Counted from the first letter of the stretch, positions 29,754 through 39,315 are shown. The stretch is 64,000 nucleotides of DNA from Duganella sp. OV510 (GCF_900100205.1 NZ_FNEQ01000004.1:430001-494000); one strand, 5' to 3'. Notes: generated from the letters alone by a model not told the origin. Program-made: numbers and translations.

Positions 29754-30920
29754 ATGACTGATTTCCCTGCCTTTGCTTTCAGCACCGTCGCAAATATAGT
29801 CTCCGAACTGGGCGCTGCCGGGCGCCTCGGCGAGCATATCGCGCAGCGCTTTCCAGCCGCCAGGCGTGCCCTGCTGGTCACCGATCCCGGCTTTCTGAAG
29901 ACCGGCCTGGTGGATGGGCCGGCCGCCAGCCTGCGGGCGGCCGGCCTCGCGGTCGAGGTGTATTCCAAGGTCGTGGCGGATCCGCCAGAGTCGGTAGTGC
30001 TGGAAGCGGTCGACGCCGCCCGCAAGTTCAGCACCGACATCGTCATCGGCCTCGGCGGCGGCAGTTCGATGGATGTGGCCAAGCTGATCGCGGTGCTGGC
30101 CGGCAGCGAGCAGCCTATCAGCGCCATCTACGGCATCGGCAATGTGAAGGGCGCGAGGCTACCGCTGGTACAGATTCCAACCACCGCCGGCACCGGCTCC
30201 GAAGTCACCAACATCGCCATCGTCACCACCGGCGCTACCACAAAGATGGGCGTGGTCGCGCCGCAGCTTTATGCCGATTTGGCATTGCTGGACGCGGAAC
30301 TGACGCTGGACTTGCCGCCGCAAGTCACCGCCGCCACCGGCATCGACGCCATGGTGCATGCGATCGAAGCCTACACCAGCAAGCACAAGAAGAACCCGCT
30401 GTCGGATATCCTGGCGTGCAAGGCGTTACAGCTGCTGTCGGCCAACCTGATTACGGTCTGCGAAAACGGCAAGGACTTGGCGGCCCGCCAAGCCATGCTG
30501 CTGGGCGCGATGCTGGCCGGCCAGGCATTCTCCAACGCGCCGGTAGCGGCCGTGCATGCGCTGGCCTACCCGATAGGCGGAATATTTCACGTGCCACATG
30601 GATTATCAAACTCGCTGGTACTGCCGCACGTGTTGCGCTTCAATGCGCCCGAGGCGGCCGGGCTGTATGCCGAGCTGGCGGAGATCGTCGTGCCGGCGGC
30701 CAGCGGTTCGGTGGAGGCACGCGCGGAAGCATTGGCGATGGCGATGCAACAAATCGCCACGGTCACCGGCATCGAGCGCACGCTGCAACAGGTAGGCATC
30801 AAGGAATCGGACCTGGACCGGCTGGCGGATGACGCCATGCTGCAAACCCGCCTGCTGGGCAACAACCCTCGGATCGTCACACGCGACGACGCGAGGGCAA
30901 TCTACGCAGCTGCGCTTTAG
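29754..30920 (+). CDS. Iron-containing alcohol dehydrogenase
   Basis: 388 aa from ATG 29754. Rossmann-like part with IGLGGGSSMDVAKLIA and PTTAGTGSEVTNIAI; metal-site half with GIDAMVHAIEAYTS, AVHALAYPIGG and HVPHGLSNSLVLPHVL, supplying the Asp/His ligands of group III dehydrogenases. It interconverts an alcohol and an aldehyde or ketone with NAD(H). It converges on the 3HB-oligomer hydrolase gene with a 4-bp overlap, so a link to hydroxybutyrate metabolism is possible but unproven. Confidence 0.9.
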   Translation: MTDFPAFAFSTVANIVSELGAAGRLGEHIAQRFPAARRALLVTDPGFLKTGLVDGPAASLRAAGLAVEVYSKVVADPPESVVLEAVDAARKFSTDIVIGLGGGSSMDVAKLIAVLAGSEQPISAIYGIGNVKGARLPLVQIPTTAGTGSEVTNIAIVTTGATTKMGVVAPQLYADLALLDAELTLDLPPQVTAATGIDAMVHAIEAYTSKHKKNPLSDILACKALQLLSANLITVCENGKDLAARQAMLLGAMLAGQAFSNAPVAAVHALAYPIGGIFHVPHGLSNSLVLPHVLRFNAPEAAGLYAELAEIVVPAASGSVEARAEALAMAMQQIATVTGIERTLQQVGIKESDLDRLADDAMLQTRLLGNNPRIVTRDDARAIYAAAL

Positions 30921-32965
30921 TCCGGCACCGCCACGGTGGTACCGCTGACCGAGATCACATTAGCGGCGGCTGGCGCACTGGCGAGCGGCGGCAGGTTGGC
31001 GACGGTGATCGGTGTGGTGTTATCCACCCGGGTCACCGTCCGTACCACTTGCGATGGCGGCAGCGGTGTGGCGCTGCTGCGCAGGTTGGCCAGCATGGCG
31101 TCCAGCGCGCGGAACAGATACAGATGCAGCGGCACCACACTGGCCGGCAGCGCATTGGCAAACGAATCGAAATGGTTGGCGTTGCTTACTTCGATGTAGC
31201 GCAGCTTGCTGGCGCTGCCTTCGACCGACGCGTTCAGTCCCAGATAAGCACGCGAAGCAAAGTTCACCGGGATCAGCGTATCGCTGCGCCCATGCACAAT
31301 GATGGCTGGCTTGCCCTTCAAGTTGCCACTTGCCGCCACCTCGGCCACACCCGCGCGGACGCGTGCGCTTTGCGTTGCGAGCGCGCCGCTCAGCGCAGCG
31401 CCGGTCACGGCATCCACGCCAGTCGCCAGCGAGCGCAAGCACAGGAATCCATCCAGCGACTGATCCGCCTGGCTATTGCTTGGCGATACGCCAAACGGAT
31501 AAGCTTTTGCGCCGCCAACCGAATCCTCATACACCACGCTGCCGATAATGCCGTTCTGCGTGGCGAAGCTGGCCGCCTTCTGCGCTGCCGTGAGCGCGAC
31601 TGGCGCACCTGTGGCATCAGTCTGCGCAAATGTAAAACCACATACTTTGTCTGTCACAGAAAATTTGCCGTAAGCGTAGGCATACGTGACGGCGACCAGG
31701 ATGTTGGTGCCGGCGTGCGCGGCTTGCAGCACATCGGCGTCGGCCAGCCAGCCGTAGGCTTTGAGGCGCGCTTTGGCGTCGGTCTGCTGCGCGGTCAGGT
31801 CGCCGCCGTTGAGCAAGCCTTTGGCGACCAGCGCCGAGCATCGGCCAGGCGCGGCAGCGGTGGCAGCGATACATGGCTGGTACAGCGCCGCATACGTTGA
31901 ATAGTCGAACAACGACTTGCCCTGCCCTGTCACCGCCGCCGCGCCCTGCCGCACGGTGTAGCCGCTAGCGGATTTGGGCTGGATCTGCGGCTCGCTGGCG
32001 GCCACGCCGGTGATCAGGCCCTTGGTGTCCTGCTCGGCGGCCAGCAAGGCAGAGCCGGCGCCATTGGAGATGCTGGAGGCAATGGTGATGGTGTTCTTTG
32101 GCGTCAGCACAATAATATGGCTTTTGTTGTCGCGCGCCAGCGTGCCGTACTTTTCGTTCAGCACGTAGAAGGCAAACTCCACCGCTTGCAGCGTCGCCTT
32201 GCCCCAATCCTTTTCCGGATTCTGCTGCGAGTGCGCGTGCTTGAAGGCGACGCGGCCCGGATAGGCAGAGGCAAATGCATTCCGCTCGGCATCGCTCAGC
32301 GTGGGTGCGAAAATGGCGTTCTGGCCGGCTGCCGCGCGGGTAGAGCGCAAACCGCTCTGCAAGTTCACGCTGTCGTCGTCAAAGGTGTACAGGCCGGTGC
32401 CGCTGCCCTTGTCGGCGTAGGCGACTGCGCAATTGTTCTTCAGGCCCCATTCGCCCGCGCTGCCGATGGCGCCATAAATGCCGCGCGAGCCGCTAGACGT
32501 GCCGGTGACGATGCAGGGATTTTTCACGTCGAACCCGGCCGGCACTTGCACCATCAACGTCACGTTGCCATCGCCATAGGCCAGATATTCGCTGCCGGCG
32601 ATCCTGCCCTCGCCCGCACCGGCGACGCCCTTCGCGTCCACATTCGGGCCGTACAGCGTGCCGTAGCCGCTGTTGGCGGAGATATCCAGCACGGCGCGGT
32701 AATTGGCGTGGATGGCGTTACGGCGCAGTTCCGCAGCGGTCGGACTGGCGGGATCGGCATAGGCCGGCACGGCGCCTGCCAGACCGGTCTTGCCCAGGCC
32801 GGCGGTCAGCAGGTCGTCGCTGGCGCCGTCGTAAGTTTTGCTGCTGATGTCGCCGAGGTAGCCCGGCTTGATGTTCAGCTCTTCCGGAGCGTCGTTCTCG
32901 TGCCGCGCGCCACAGGCGGCGATGGTGATGCCGGCCAGCGCCAGCAGAATGATGTTGGTTTGCAT
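30917..32965 (-). CDS. 3-hydroxybutyrate-oligomer hydrolase, lipoprotein
   Basis: 682 aa from ATG 32965. The lipobox ITIAAC (Cys18) marks an outer-membrane or periplasmic lipoprotein. The body matches the D-(-)-3-hydroxybutyrate oligomer hydrolase family: LGDISSKTYDGASDDLLTAG, the nucleophile region VTGTSSGSRGIYGAIG, and PAIIVHGRSDTLIPVNFASR near the C-terminus with catalytic Asp. It cleaves soluble PHB oligomers to monomers. It is 7 bp downstream of livM, hence the sixth gene of the Liv-type ABC operon, implying the transporter imports the released acid or a related compound. Confidence 0.88.
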   Translation of the reverse strand: MQTNIILLALAGITIAACGARHENDAPEELNIKPGYLGDISSKTYDGASDDLLTAGLGKTGLAGAVPAYADPASPTAAELRRNAIHANYRAVLDISANSGYGTLYGPNVDAKGVAGAGEGRIAGSEYLAYGDGNVTLMVQVPAGFDVKNPCIVTGTSSGSRGIYGAIGSAGEWGLKNNCAVAYADKGSGTGLYTFDDDSVNLQSGLRSTRAAAGQNAIFAPTLSDAERNAFASAYPGRVAFKHAHSQQNPEKDWGKATLQAVEFAFYVLNEKYGTLARDNKSHIIVLTPKNTITIASSISNGAGSALLAAEQDTKGLITGVAASEPQIQPKSASGYTVRQGAAAVTGQGKSLFDYSTYAALYQPCIAATAAAPGRCSALVAKGLLNGGDLTAQQTDAKARLKAYGWLADADVLQAAHAGTNILVAVTYAYAYGKFSVTDKVCGFTFAQTDATGAPVALTAAQKAASFATQNGIIGSVVYEDSVGGAKAYPFGVSPSNSQADQSLDGFLCLRSLATGVDAVTGAALSGALATQSARVRAGVAEVAASGNLKGKPAIIVHGRSDTLIPVNFASRAYLGLNASVEGSASKLRYIEVSNANHFDSFANALPASVVPLHLYLFRALDAMLANLRSSATPLPPSQVVRTVTRVDNTTPITVANLPPLASAPAAANVISVSGTTVAVPD

Positions 32966-32972
32966 AGCGTCC

Positions 32973-33950
32973 TCACACTGGTTTCTTCTTTCCCGCCAGC
33001 GCGATGAACTCACCGATAATCCCGCGCCGGAACGACAGCACACAAATAATGAAGATCAGGCCAACCACCATGTTGACCGCTTCCCCGATGGTGTTAAACC
33101 ACTCCACGCCGGTGACATTGGCCAACAGCGTGCCCCAGTCGCCCAGCTTGTTTTCCAGCGCGATGATGATGATGGCGCCAAGCATCGGCCCGGCCAGCGT
33201 GCCCATGCCGCCAACCAGCGTCATCAGGATAACCAGGCCGGACATCGTCCAATGGACATCGGTCAAGGTTTCAAACCCTAGCACCACGGTCTTGGTGGCG
33301 CCGGCCAGCGCCGCCAGCGCCGCCGACAATACGAAGGCCAGCAGCTTGTACTTGTCGACGTCATAGCCGAGCGAGATCGCGCGCGGTTCGTTTTCCTTGA
33401 TCGCCTTCAGTACCTGGCCGAACGGCGAATGCACGGTGCGCACAATCAGCGCAAACGCCAGCACGCAGATGCCGAGTACGACGAAATACAAGGTGGTATC
33501 GTTGCTGAGGTCGACCATGCCGAGCAACCTTCCACGTGGAACGCCTTGCAGGCCGTCCTCACCGCCGGTGAACTCCCCTGCCCGCAGCGCGCCGAAATAG
33601 ACCATCTGCGCCAGCGCCAGCGTAATCATCGAGAAGTAAATACCCTGGCGGCGAATCGCCAGCGCTCCCATCAGCAGCCCGATCAGCGCGCCGGCGGCCA
33701 CGCCCACCAGCAAGCCCAGCTCGAACGGCAGGCCCCAGTTCTTCAGCGCGTTGCCGGCAAAGTAACCGGCCATGCCGAAGAAGGCCGCGTGGCCGAACGA
33801 CAGCAAGCCAGTAAAACCGATCAGCAGGTTGAAGGCGCAGGCAAACAGCGCGAAGCACAGCAGCTTGGACAGGAACACCGGGTAGCCGACAAACGGCGCC
33901 GCCACGGCAATCGCAAAGGCAATCAGGTAGCCGATTTTCTTGTTCATCAT
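32973..33950 (-). CDS. livM: Branched-chain-type ABC transporter permease (LivM-like)
   Basis: 325 aa, nine or so transmembrane helices. Signature blocks: FNLLIGFTGLLSFGHAAFFG and VGGMGTLAGPMLGAIII, with the coupling-helix region KENEPRAISLGYDVDKYKL. It overlaps the livH stop by 4 bp. LivM-like permeases carry amino acids, urea or short acids; the operon partner (PHB-oligomer hydrolase) hints at a hydroxy acid here. Confidence 0.92.
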   Translation of the reverse strand: MMNKKIGYLIAFAIAVAAPFVGYPVFLSKLLCFALFACAFNLLIGFTGLLSFGHAAFFGMAGYFAGNALKNWGLPFELGLLVGVAAGALIGLLMGALAIRRQGIYFSMITLALAQMVYFGALRAGEFTGGEDGLQGVPRGRLLGMVDLSNDTTLYFVVLGICVLAFALIVRTVHSPFGQVLKAIKENEPRAISLGYDVDKYKLLAFVLSAALAALAGATKTVVLGFETLTDVHWTMSGLVILMTLVGGMGTLAGPMLGAIIIIALENKLGDWGTLLANVTGVEWFNTIGEAVNMVVGLIFIICVLSFRRGIIGEFIALAGKKKPV

Positions 33951-34831
33951 TTTTCCTTACCGAACAGGCCAGCCGGGCGCAGCAACAGTACGACTACCAT
34001 CACCAGGAACACCACGGTCGACGAAAACTCCGGATAGAACACCTTGGTCAGCCCCTCGATGACACCCAGCGCCAGCCCGGTCAGGATCGAGCCCATGATC
34101 GAGCCCATGCCACCGATCACGACAACGGCGAATACGACGATAATCAGGTTCTGACCCATCAGGGGCTGCACCTGGATGATTGGGGCCGCCAAAACGCCTG
34201 CAAAGCCCGCCAAAGCGACGCCGAAGCCATAGGTCAGCGTCACCATCAGCGGCACGTTGATGCCGAACGCTTCCACCAGCTTGGGATTCTCGGTGCCGGC
34301 GCGCAGATAAGCGCCCAGTTTGGTCTTCTCGATCACGAACCAGGTGGACAGGCAAACCACCAGCGAAGCCAGCACCACCCAGCCGCGATAATTCGGCATC
34401 ACCATGAAACCGAGGTCGGTGGCGCCGGCCAGCGCCTCGGGCACCTGGAACGGCTGGCCGGAGACGCCATAAAACGAGCGGAACACGCCTTCCACCAGCA
34501 ATGTGATGCCGAAGGTCAGCAGCAGCCCGTACAGGTGGTCCAGCTTGTACAGGTGGCGCAGCATGGTCTTCTCGATGACGACGCCGAACACGCCGACGAT
34601 CAGCGGCGCCAGCACCAGCATCGCCCAGTAGTTCAGGCCGCAATATTCGATGCCCATCCACGCCAGGAACGCGCCCATCATGTACAGCGCGCCGTGGGAA
34701 AAATTAATCACGTTCAGCAGGCCGAAGATGACCGCCAGGCCGAGCGACAACATCGCGTAGAACGAGCCGTTGACCAGGCCCAGCAGCAGCTGGCTCATAA
34801 TCATGGGCAAGGGATAGCCGAAGATTTCCAT
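33947..34831 (-). CDS. livH: Branched-chain-type ABC transporter permease (LivH-like)
   Basis: 294 aa from ATG 34831 with GAGG six bases upstream. Family blocks: GLVNGSFYAMLSLGLAVIFG, NVINFSHGALYMMGAF and VVVIGGMGSIMGSILTGLAL. It forms the membrane heterodimer with LivM. It is preceded by a stem-loop after the binding-protein gene, the usual arrangement for lowering permease relative to binding-protein expression. Confidence 0.92.
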   Translation of the reverse strand: MEIFGYPLPMIMSQLLLGLVNGSFYAMLSLGLAVIFGLLNVINFSHGALYMMGAFLAWMGIEYCGLNYWAMLVLAPLIVGVFGVVIEKTMLRHLYKLDHLYGLLLTFGITLLVEGVFRSFYGVSGQPFQVPEALAGATDLGFMVMPNYRGWVVLASLVVCLSTWFVIEKTKLGAYLRAGTENPKLVEAFGINVPLMVTLTYGFGVALAGFAGVLAAPIIQVQPLMGQNLIIVVFAVVVIGGMGSIMGSILTGLALGVIEGLTKVFYPEFSSTVVFLVMVVVLLLRPAGLFGKEK

Positions 34832-34848
34832 GCGCATCCTCAAATAGC

Positions 34849-34870
34849 CGCTCCCGCCCGCGCGGGAGCG
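34849..34870 (-). promoter_or_regulatory. Intercistronic stem-loop between binding protein and livH
   Basis: Perfect 9-bp stem CGCTCCCGC / CCGC loop / GCGGGAGCG without a T run. It sits between the binding-protein stop (34888) and the livH start; such hairpins stabilise the upstream message or attenuate read-through. Confidence 0.75.
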
Positions 34871-34887
34871 ATGGTGGATAACTTAGA

Positions 34888-36084
34888 TTATTTCCACAGG
34901 CTGCACTTGGTTTCCGCCTTGGTGGCGTATGCCTGGTCGCCCGGAATGGTGGCCACCACCTTGTAGTAATCCCATGGATATTTCGACTCCGACGGCTTCT
35001 TCACTTCCATCAGATACATATCGTGCACCATGCGGCCGTCCGGACGGATTACGCCGTTCTTGGCGAACATATCGTTGATCTTGTTCGCCTTCAGGTGCGC
35101 CATCACCTTGTCCGAATCATCGCTGCCGACGGCTTTCACCGCCTTCAGGTAATTGCCGGCGGCCGAGTAATCGGCGGCCTGCAACATCGACGGCTCCTTC
35201 TTCATTTTAGCGAAGTAGCGTTTCGACCAGGCGCGCGTGTCTTCATTGGCGTCCCAGTACCAGCCGTCGGTCAGGTACATGCCCTGCGTCAGGTTCAAGC
35301 CCAGCGAGTGCACGTCGTTGATGAAGATCAGCAGCCCGGCCAGCTTCATCTTCTTGGTGACGCCAAATTCGTTGGCGGCCTTGATGGAATTGATCGCATC
35401 GCCGCCGGCATTCGCCAGGCCGAGAATCTGCGCACCCGACGCTTGCGCCTGCAGCAGGAAGGACGAGAAGTCCGACGCCGACAGCGGATGCTTGACCGAG
35501 CCCAGCACCTTGCCGCCGGCCGATTTCACCAGGTCCGAGGTATCTTTTTCCAGCGACTGGCCGAACGCATAATCGGCGGTCATGAAATACCAGTTCTTGC
35601 CGCCCTGCTTGACAATCGCGCCGCCGGTGCCGCGCGCCAGCGCGATGGTGTCGTAGGCGTAGTGCACGGTGTACGGCGTGCATTCCTCGTTGGTCAGGCG
35701 GGCCGAGCCGGCACCGATCGAGATGAAGATTTTTTTCTTCTCCGCCGCCACCTTGGCCATCGCCAGATTGGCGCCGGAGTTGGTGCCGCCGATCAGCATG
35801 TCGACACCCTGCTGGTCAAACCATTCGCGCGCCTTGGAGGCGGCGATGTCGGCCTTGTTCTGGTGATCGGCGGAGATGAATTCGATCTTCTTGCCGTTGA
35901 GGTTGCCGCCCGCGTCGGCAATCGCCATCTTGATGGCTTCAGCGCCGCCGGCGCCGTCGATGTCGGTGTACAGGCCGGACATATCGGTGATGAAACCGAT
36001 CTTCACAGTGTCACCGGAAATCTGTGCGTGCGCCGAGAAAGATGCGCAAGCGGCTACTGCAAGGGTGATGGATTTGATTTTCAT
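34888..36084 (-). CDS. ABC transporter substrate-binding protein (Leu/Ile/Val-binding type)
   Basis: 398 aa. Sec signal MKIKSITLAVAACASFSAHA then the periplasmic type I fold: VKIGFITDMSGLYTDIDGAG, DMLIGGTNSGANLAMAKVAA and YDTIALARGTGGAIVKQGGK. Family members bind branched-chain amino acids, amides, urea or aromatic acids; ligand is not readable here. It lies between livF (22 bp) and livH. Confidence 0.92.
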   Translation of the reverse strand: MKIKSITLAVAACASFSAHAQISGDTVKIGFITDMSGLYTDIDGAGGAEAIKMAIADAGGNLNGKKIEFISADHQNKADIAASKAREWFDQQGVDMLIGGTNSGANLAMAKVAAEKKKIFISIGAGSARLTNEECTPYTVHYAYDTIALARGTGGAIVKQGGKNWYFMTADYAFGQSLEKDTSDLVKSAGGKVLGSVKHPLSASDFSSFLLQAQASGAQILGLANAGGDAINSIKAANEFGVTKKMKLAGLLIFINDVHSLGLNLTQGMYLTDGWYWDANEDTRAWSKRYFAKMKKEPSMLQAADYSAAGNYLKAVKAVGSDDSDKVMAHLKANKINDMFAKNGVIRPDGRMVHDMYLMEVKKPSESKYPWDYYKVVATIPGDQAYATKAETKCSLWK

Positions 36085-36106
36085 TTTTTCGTCTCCCTAC
36101 CAAGGT

Positions 36107-36814
36107 TTAAACACCCAATAGCTCGGTCAATACCGGCATCTTGGCGCTCAACTCCGATGCAACAAAGGTCTCCACGATTTGCCCGTGTTCCATCACATAA
36201 AACCGGTCAGCCAACGGTGCGGCAAACCGGAAATTCTGTTCCACCATGACGATGGTGTAACCCTTGGCTTTAAGGGTGGTAATCATGCGCGCCAGTCCCT
36301 GCACAATCACCGGCGCCAGGCCTTCGGAAATTTCATCCAGCAGCAGCAGGCGCGCACCGGTGCGCAGGATGCGCGCCACCGCCAGCATCTGCTGCTCGCC
36401 GCCGGACAGCCGTGTGCCCTGGCTGTGCCGGCGTTCCTGCAAATTGGGAAACATCGCATAGATTTCCTGCACCGGCATGCCCTGGTCGGCGCCGCGCAGC
36501 TGCGGCGGCAGCATCAGGTTTTCCTCCGCCGACAGCGAGGAAAAAATCCCCCGCTCCTCCGGGCAATAGCCGATACCGAGGTGGGCGATCTTGTGCGTCG
36601 GCAGGCCGATGGCTTCCGCGCCATGCACCTTGATCGAACCCTTGCGCGCACCGGTCAGGCCCATGATGGCGCGCAGCGTGGTGGTGCGGCCGGCGCCATT
36701 GCGGCCAAGCAGCGTCACCACTTCACCCGGCTCCACCGTCATGTTGACGTTGTGCAGAATGTGCGACTCGCCATACCAGGCTTGCAGGTTCGAGATTTCC
36801 AGGGCGGCCGTCAT
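36107..36814 (-). CDS. livF: ABC transporter ATP-binding protein (LivF-like), Arg in Walker A
   Basis: 235 aa. The Walker A loop reads GRNGAGRTTT: the invariant Lys is replaced by Arg43 (codon CGC). All other motifs are intact: signature LSGGEQQMLAVARIL, Walker B RLLLLDEISEGLAPV, and the switch His region VEQNFRFA (His not obvious). One ATP site of the LivFG dimer may therefore be slow or mainly structural. It overlaps the livG stop by one base. The substitution was checked on the nucleotide sequence. Confidence 0.92.
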   Translation of the reverse strand: MTAALEISNLQAWYGESHILHNVNMTVEPGEVVTLLGRNGAGRTTTLRAIMGLTGARKGSIKVHGAEAIGLPTHKIAHLGIGYCPEERGIFSSLSAEENLMLPPQLRGADQGMPVQEIYAMFPNLQERRHSQGTRLSGGEQQMLAVARILRTGARLLLLDEISEGLAPVIVQGLARMITTLKAKGYTIVMVEQNFRFAAPLADRFYVMEHGQIVETFVASELSAKMPVLTELLGV

Positions 36815-37584
36815 CAGTGCGCTCCTTCCAGCACTGCCGCTTCCGTTCCCATATACGCTTCCATCACCTGCGGATTGGTCGACACCTGCGCATACGAACC
36901 TTCGGCCAGCATGGCGCCGCGCTGTAGCACGGAGATCTTGTCGCAGATGCCGGACACCACTTTCATATTGTGTTCAACCATCAGAATGGTGCGGCCGGCC
37001 GACACTTTTTTGATCAGCTCGGTAACGCGGTGTACATCTTCATGGCCCATGCCCTGCGTCGGTTCGTCCAGCAGCATCAGCTCCGGTTCCATCGCCAGCG
37101 TGGTGGCGATTTCCAGCGCGCGCTTGCGGCCGTAGGGCATGTCGACGGTGATGGTATCGGCAAATTCGGTCAGGTCGACCTCTTCCAGCAATTGCATGGC
37201 GCGCTCGTTGAGCTGGTCCAGCGCGCGTTCGCTTTGCCAGAAAAAGAAGCTGCTGCCGAGCTGGCGCTGCAAGCCGATGCGGACGTTCTGCAACACCGTC
37301 AGGTGCGGAAAGACGGCGGAAATCTGAAACGAACGGATCACGCCCATGCGGGCGATCTGCGCCGGCCTGGCGGCGGTGATGTCATTGCCGTTGAACAGAA
37401 TCTGGCCCGAGGTCGGCACCAGGAACTTGGTCAGCAAATTGAAGCATGTGGTTTTACCTGCCCCGTTGGGGCCGATCAGCGCGTGGATGTGGCCGCGCTG
37501 TACTTTGAGATTCACGTCGTTGACCGCAGTAAAACCCTTGAATTCCTTGGTCAAATGCTTTGTTTCCAAGATAACGTCGGACAT
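36814..37584 (-). CDS. livG: ABC transporter ATP-binding protein (LivG-like)
   Basis: 256 aa. Normal Walker A GPNGAGKTTCFNLL, a LivG-type signature MPYGRKRALEIATTLA, Walker B LMLLDEPTQGMGHEDV and switch His in VEHNMKVV. First gene of the operon livG-livF-binding protein-livH-livM-3HB oligomer hydrolase. An AAGGAGACAGG ribosome site and a sigma-70-like promoter lie just upstream. Confidence 0.93.
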   Translation of the reverse strand: MSDVILETKHLTKEFKGFTAVNDVNLKVQRGHIHALIGPNGAGKTTCFNLLTKFLVPTSGQILFNGNDITAARPAQIARMGVIRSFQISAVFPHLTVLQNVRIGLQRQLGSSFFFWQSERALDQLNERAMQLLEEVDLTEFADTITVDMPYGRKRALEIATTLAMEPELMLLDEPTQGMGHEDVHRVTELIKKVSAGRTILMVEHNMKVVSGICDKISVLQRGAMLAEGSYAQVSTNPQVMEAYMGTEAAVLEGAH

Positions 37585-37627
37585 CCTGTCTCCTTGTTAT
37601 TCTTTTCAAAGTACCAATTTTTTCTAG

Positions 37628-37656
37628 ATCATACACAGTAACAAATTCGCTAACAA
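37628..37656 (-). promoter_or_regulatory. Promoter of the Liv-type operon
   Basis: Reading leftward: TTGTTA (37656-37651), 17-bp spacer, TATGAT (37633-37628), about 45 bp before the livG ATG. It lies in an AT-rich 106-bp gap after the GMC gene. Confidence 0.6.
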
Positions 37657-37690
37657 TACAGTATAAATACGATGGTTTTTTGATCTGGAT

Positions 37691-39301
37691 TTAAGCGCTG
37701 CGGATTAATTGCGCCGCTTTTTCAGCAATCATGATCGTGGGGGAATTGGTGTTTCCTGAGGTGATGAAAGGCATGACGGACGCATCCACCACACGCAGCC
37801 GCGCCACGCCCTTCACGCGCAACTGGCTGTCGACCACCGCGCCGGGATCATCATCGCGCCCCATCTTGCAGGTGCCAACCGGATGGAAAATTGTTGTGCC
37901 GATCGCACCTGCTGCTTCGGCCAATTCCTCGTCCGTGCGGTAATGAATACCTGGCTTGTATTCTTCCGGTGCGTACTTTTTCAGCGCCGGCGCGGCGACG
38001 ATGTTGCGCGTCAGCGTCAGTGCCTCGGCGGCGACCTTGCGGTCCTCCGGCGTGCTCAAGTACATCGGCGAAATTTTGGGCGGTGCATACGGATCGGCGC
38101 TAGCGATGCGCACATGGCCGCGCGAGGTCGGCCGCAGATTGCACACGCTGGCGGTGAACGCCGGGAAAACATGCAGCGGATCGCCGAACTTTTCCAGCGA
38201 CAGCGGCTGTACATGGTATTGCAGATTCGGCGTCTGCTCGCTGGCGCTGGAGCGCGCAAACGCGCCCAGCTGCGACGGCGCCATCGACATCGGCCCGCTC
38301 TGGAACATTGCGTACTCCAGGCCGATACGCATTTTTCCAAACCAGTTCGACGCCATCGTATTCAAGGTGCGGGCGTTTTTCCCCAGCTTGTAAATCATGC
38401 GCAGTTGCAAATGGTCTTGCAGGTTTTCACCCACGCCTGGCAAGTCAGCGACCGGCGTGATGCCAAGCTCGTGCAAGCGCGCGGCGGGACCGATGCCGGA
38501 GCATTGCAAAATCTGCGGACTGCCAACGGCGCCTGCCGCCAGCAGGGTTTCTTTGTCTGCGGTGGCGCTGAATAAGGTGCCGCCGCCGGTAAAAATCACG
38601 CCGCTGCAGACGCCATTTTCGATCTGCAACCGCTCCACGTGGCAGCCGGTCATCACCGTCAGATTAGGCCGGCGTGCAGCGGGTTTTAAAAATGCCTTGG
38701 CCGTATTCCAGCGAATGCCGCGCTTTTGATTGACGTCGAAATAGCCGCAACCGGCATTGTCGCCGCGATTGAAATCGTCGACTTTTTTGATGCCGGTCTG
38801 TTCGGCGGCGTCGCGGAACGCGTCCAGTATCTGCCACGACAAACGCTGTTTTTCCACGCGCCACAAGCCGCCTTCGGCGTGGAATTCGGAAGCGCCGCCG
38901 TAGTAGTCCTCGCTCTTTTTGAATAGCGGCAGCACCGCCTCCCAGCGCCAGCTGTCGTCGCCGGTCAGCGCCGCCCAGCGATCATAGTCGCCGGCCTGGC
39001 CACGCATGTAGATCATGCCGTTGATCGAGGAACTGCCGCCCAGCACTTTGCCGCGCGGGTACAACAGGCTGCGGCCGCCGAGGCCGGGGTCGGCTTCGGT
39101 GCGGAATTTCCAGTCGGTACGGGGATTATCGATGCAATGCAAATAGCCGACCGGGATGTGTATCCACACATAATCGTCGCGGCCGCCTGCTTCGATCAGC
39201 AGGACTTCCTTGTCTTTATCGGCGCTGAGCCGGTTGGCCAAAACACAGCCGGCAGAGCCGGCGCCTATGATGATGTAATCGTAGCTGCCTGCTGATTCCA
39301 A
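37691..39301 (-). CDS. GMC-family FAD oxidoreductase (choline dehydrogenase-like)
   Basis: 536 aa from a TTG codon (39301-39299) with a perfect AGGAGG site at 39311-39306; the longer frame upstream overlaps the preceding gene and carries no family sequence. FAD motif YIIIGAGSAGCVLANRL, GMC signatures YPRGKVLGGSSSINGMIYMR and AAGAVGSPQILQCSGIGPA, and the C-terminal catalytic His/Asn regions IFHPVGTCKMG and TSGNTNSPTIMIAEKAA. It oxidises an alcohol. It starts 14 bp after the nitronate monooxygenase gene, same strand, so both are one operon. Confidence 0.9.
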   Translation of the reverse strand: MESAGSYDYIIIGAGSAGCVLANRLSADKDKEVLLIEAGGRDDYVWIHIPVGYLHCIDNPRTDWKFRTEADPGLGGRSLLYPRGKVLGGSSSINGMIYMRGQAGDYDRWAALTGDDSWRWEAVLPLFKKSEDYYGGASEFHAEGGLWRVEKQRLSWQILDAFRDAAEQTGIKKVDDFNRGDNAGCGYFDVNQKRGIRWNTAKAFLKPAARRPNLTVMTGCHVERLQIENGVCSGVIFTGGGTLFSATADKETLLAAGAVGSPQILQCSGIGPAARLHELGITPVADLPGVGENLQDHLQLRMIYKLGKNARTLNTMASNWFGKMRIGLEYAMFQSGPMSMAPSQLGAFARSSASEQTPNLQYHVQPLSLEKFGDPLHVFPAFTASVCNLRPTSRGHVRIASADPYAPPKISPMYLSTPEDRKVAAEALTLTRNIVAAPALKKYAPEEYKPGIHYRTDEELAEAAGAIGTTIFHPVGTCKMGRDDDPGAVVDSQLRVKGVARLRVVDASVMPFITSGNTNSPTIMIAEKAAQLIRSA

Positions 39302-39315
39302 ACTGCCTCCTGATT

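Noticed and set aside
33526..33541. parS-like CTTCCACGTGGAACG inside livM
   Set aside because: Five mismatches to the 16-bp consensus and located in a coding region; probably chance.
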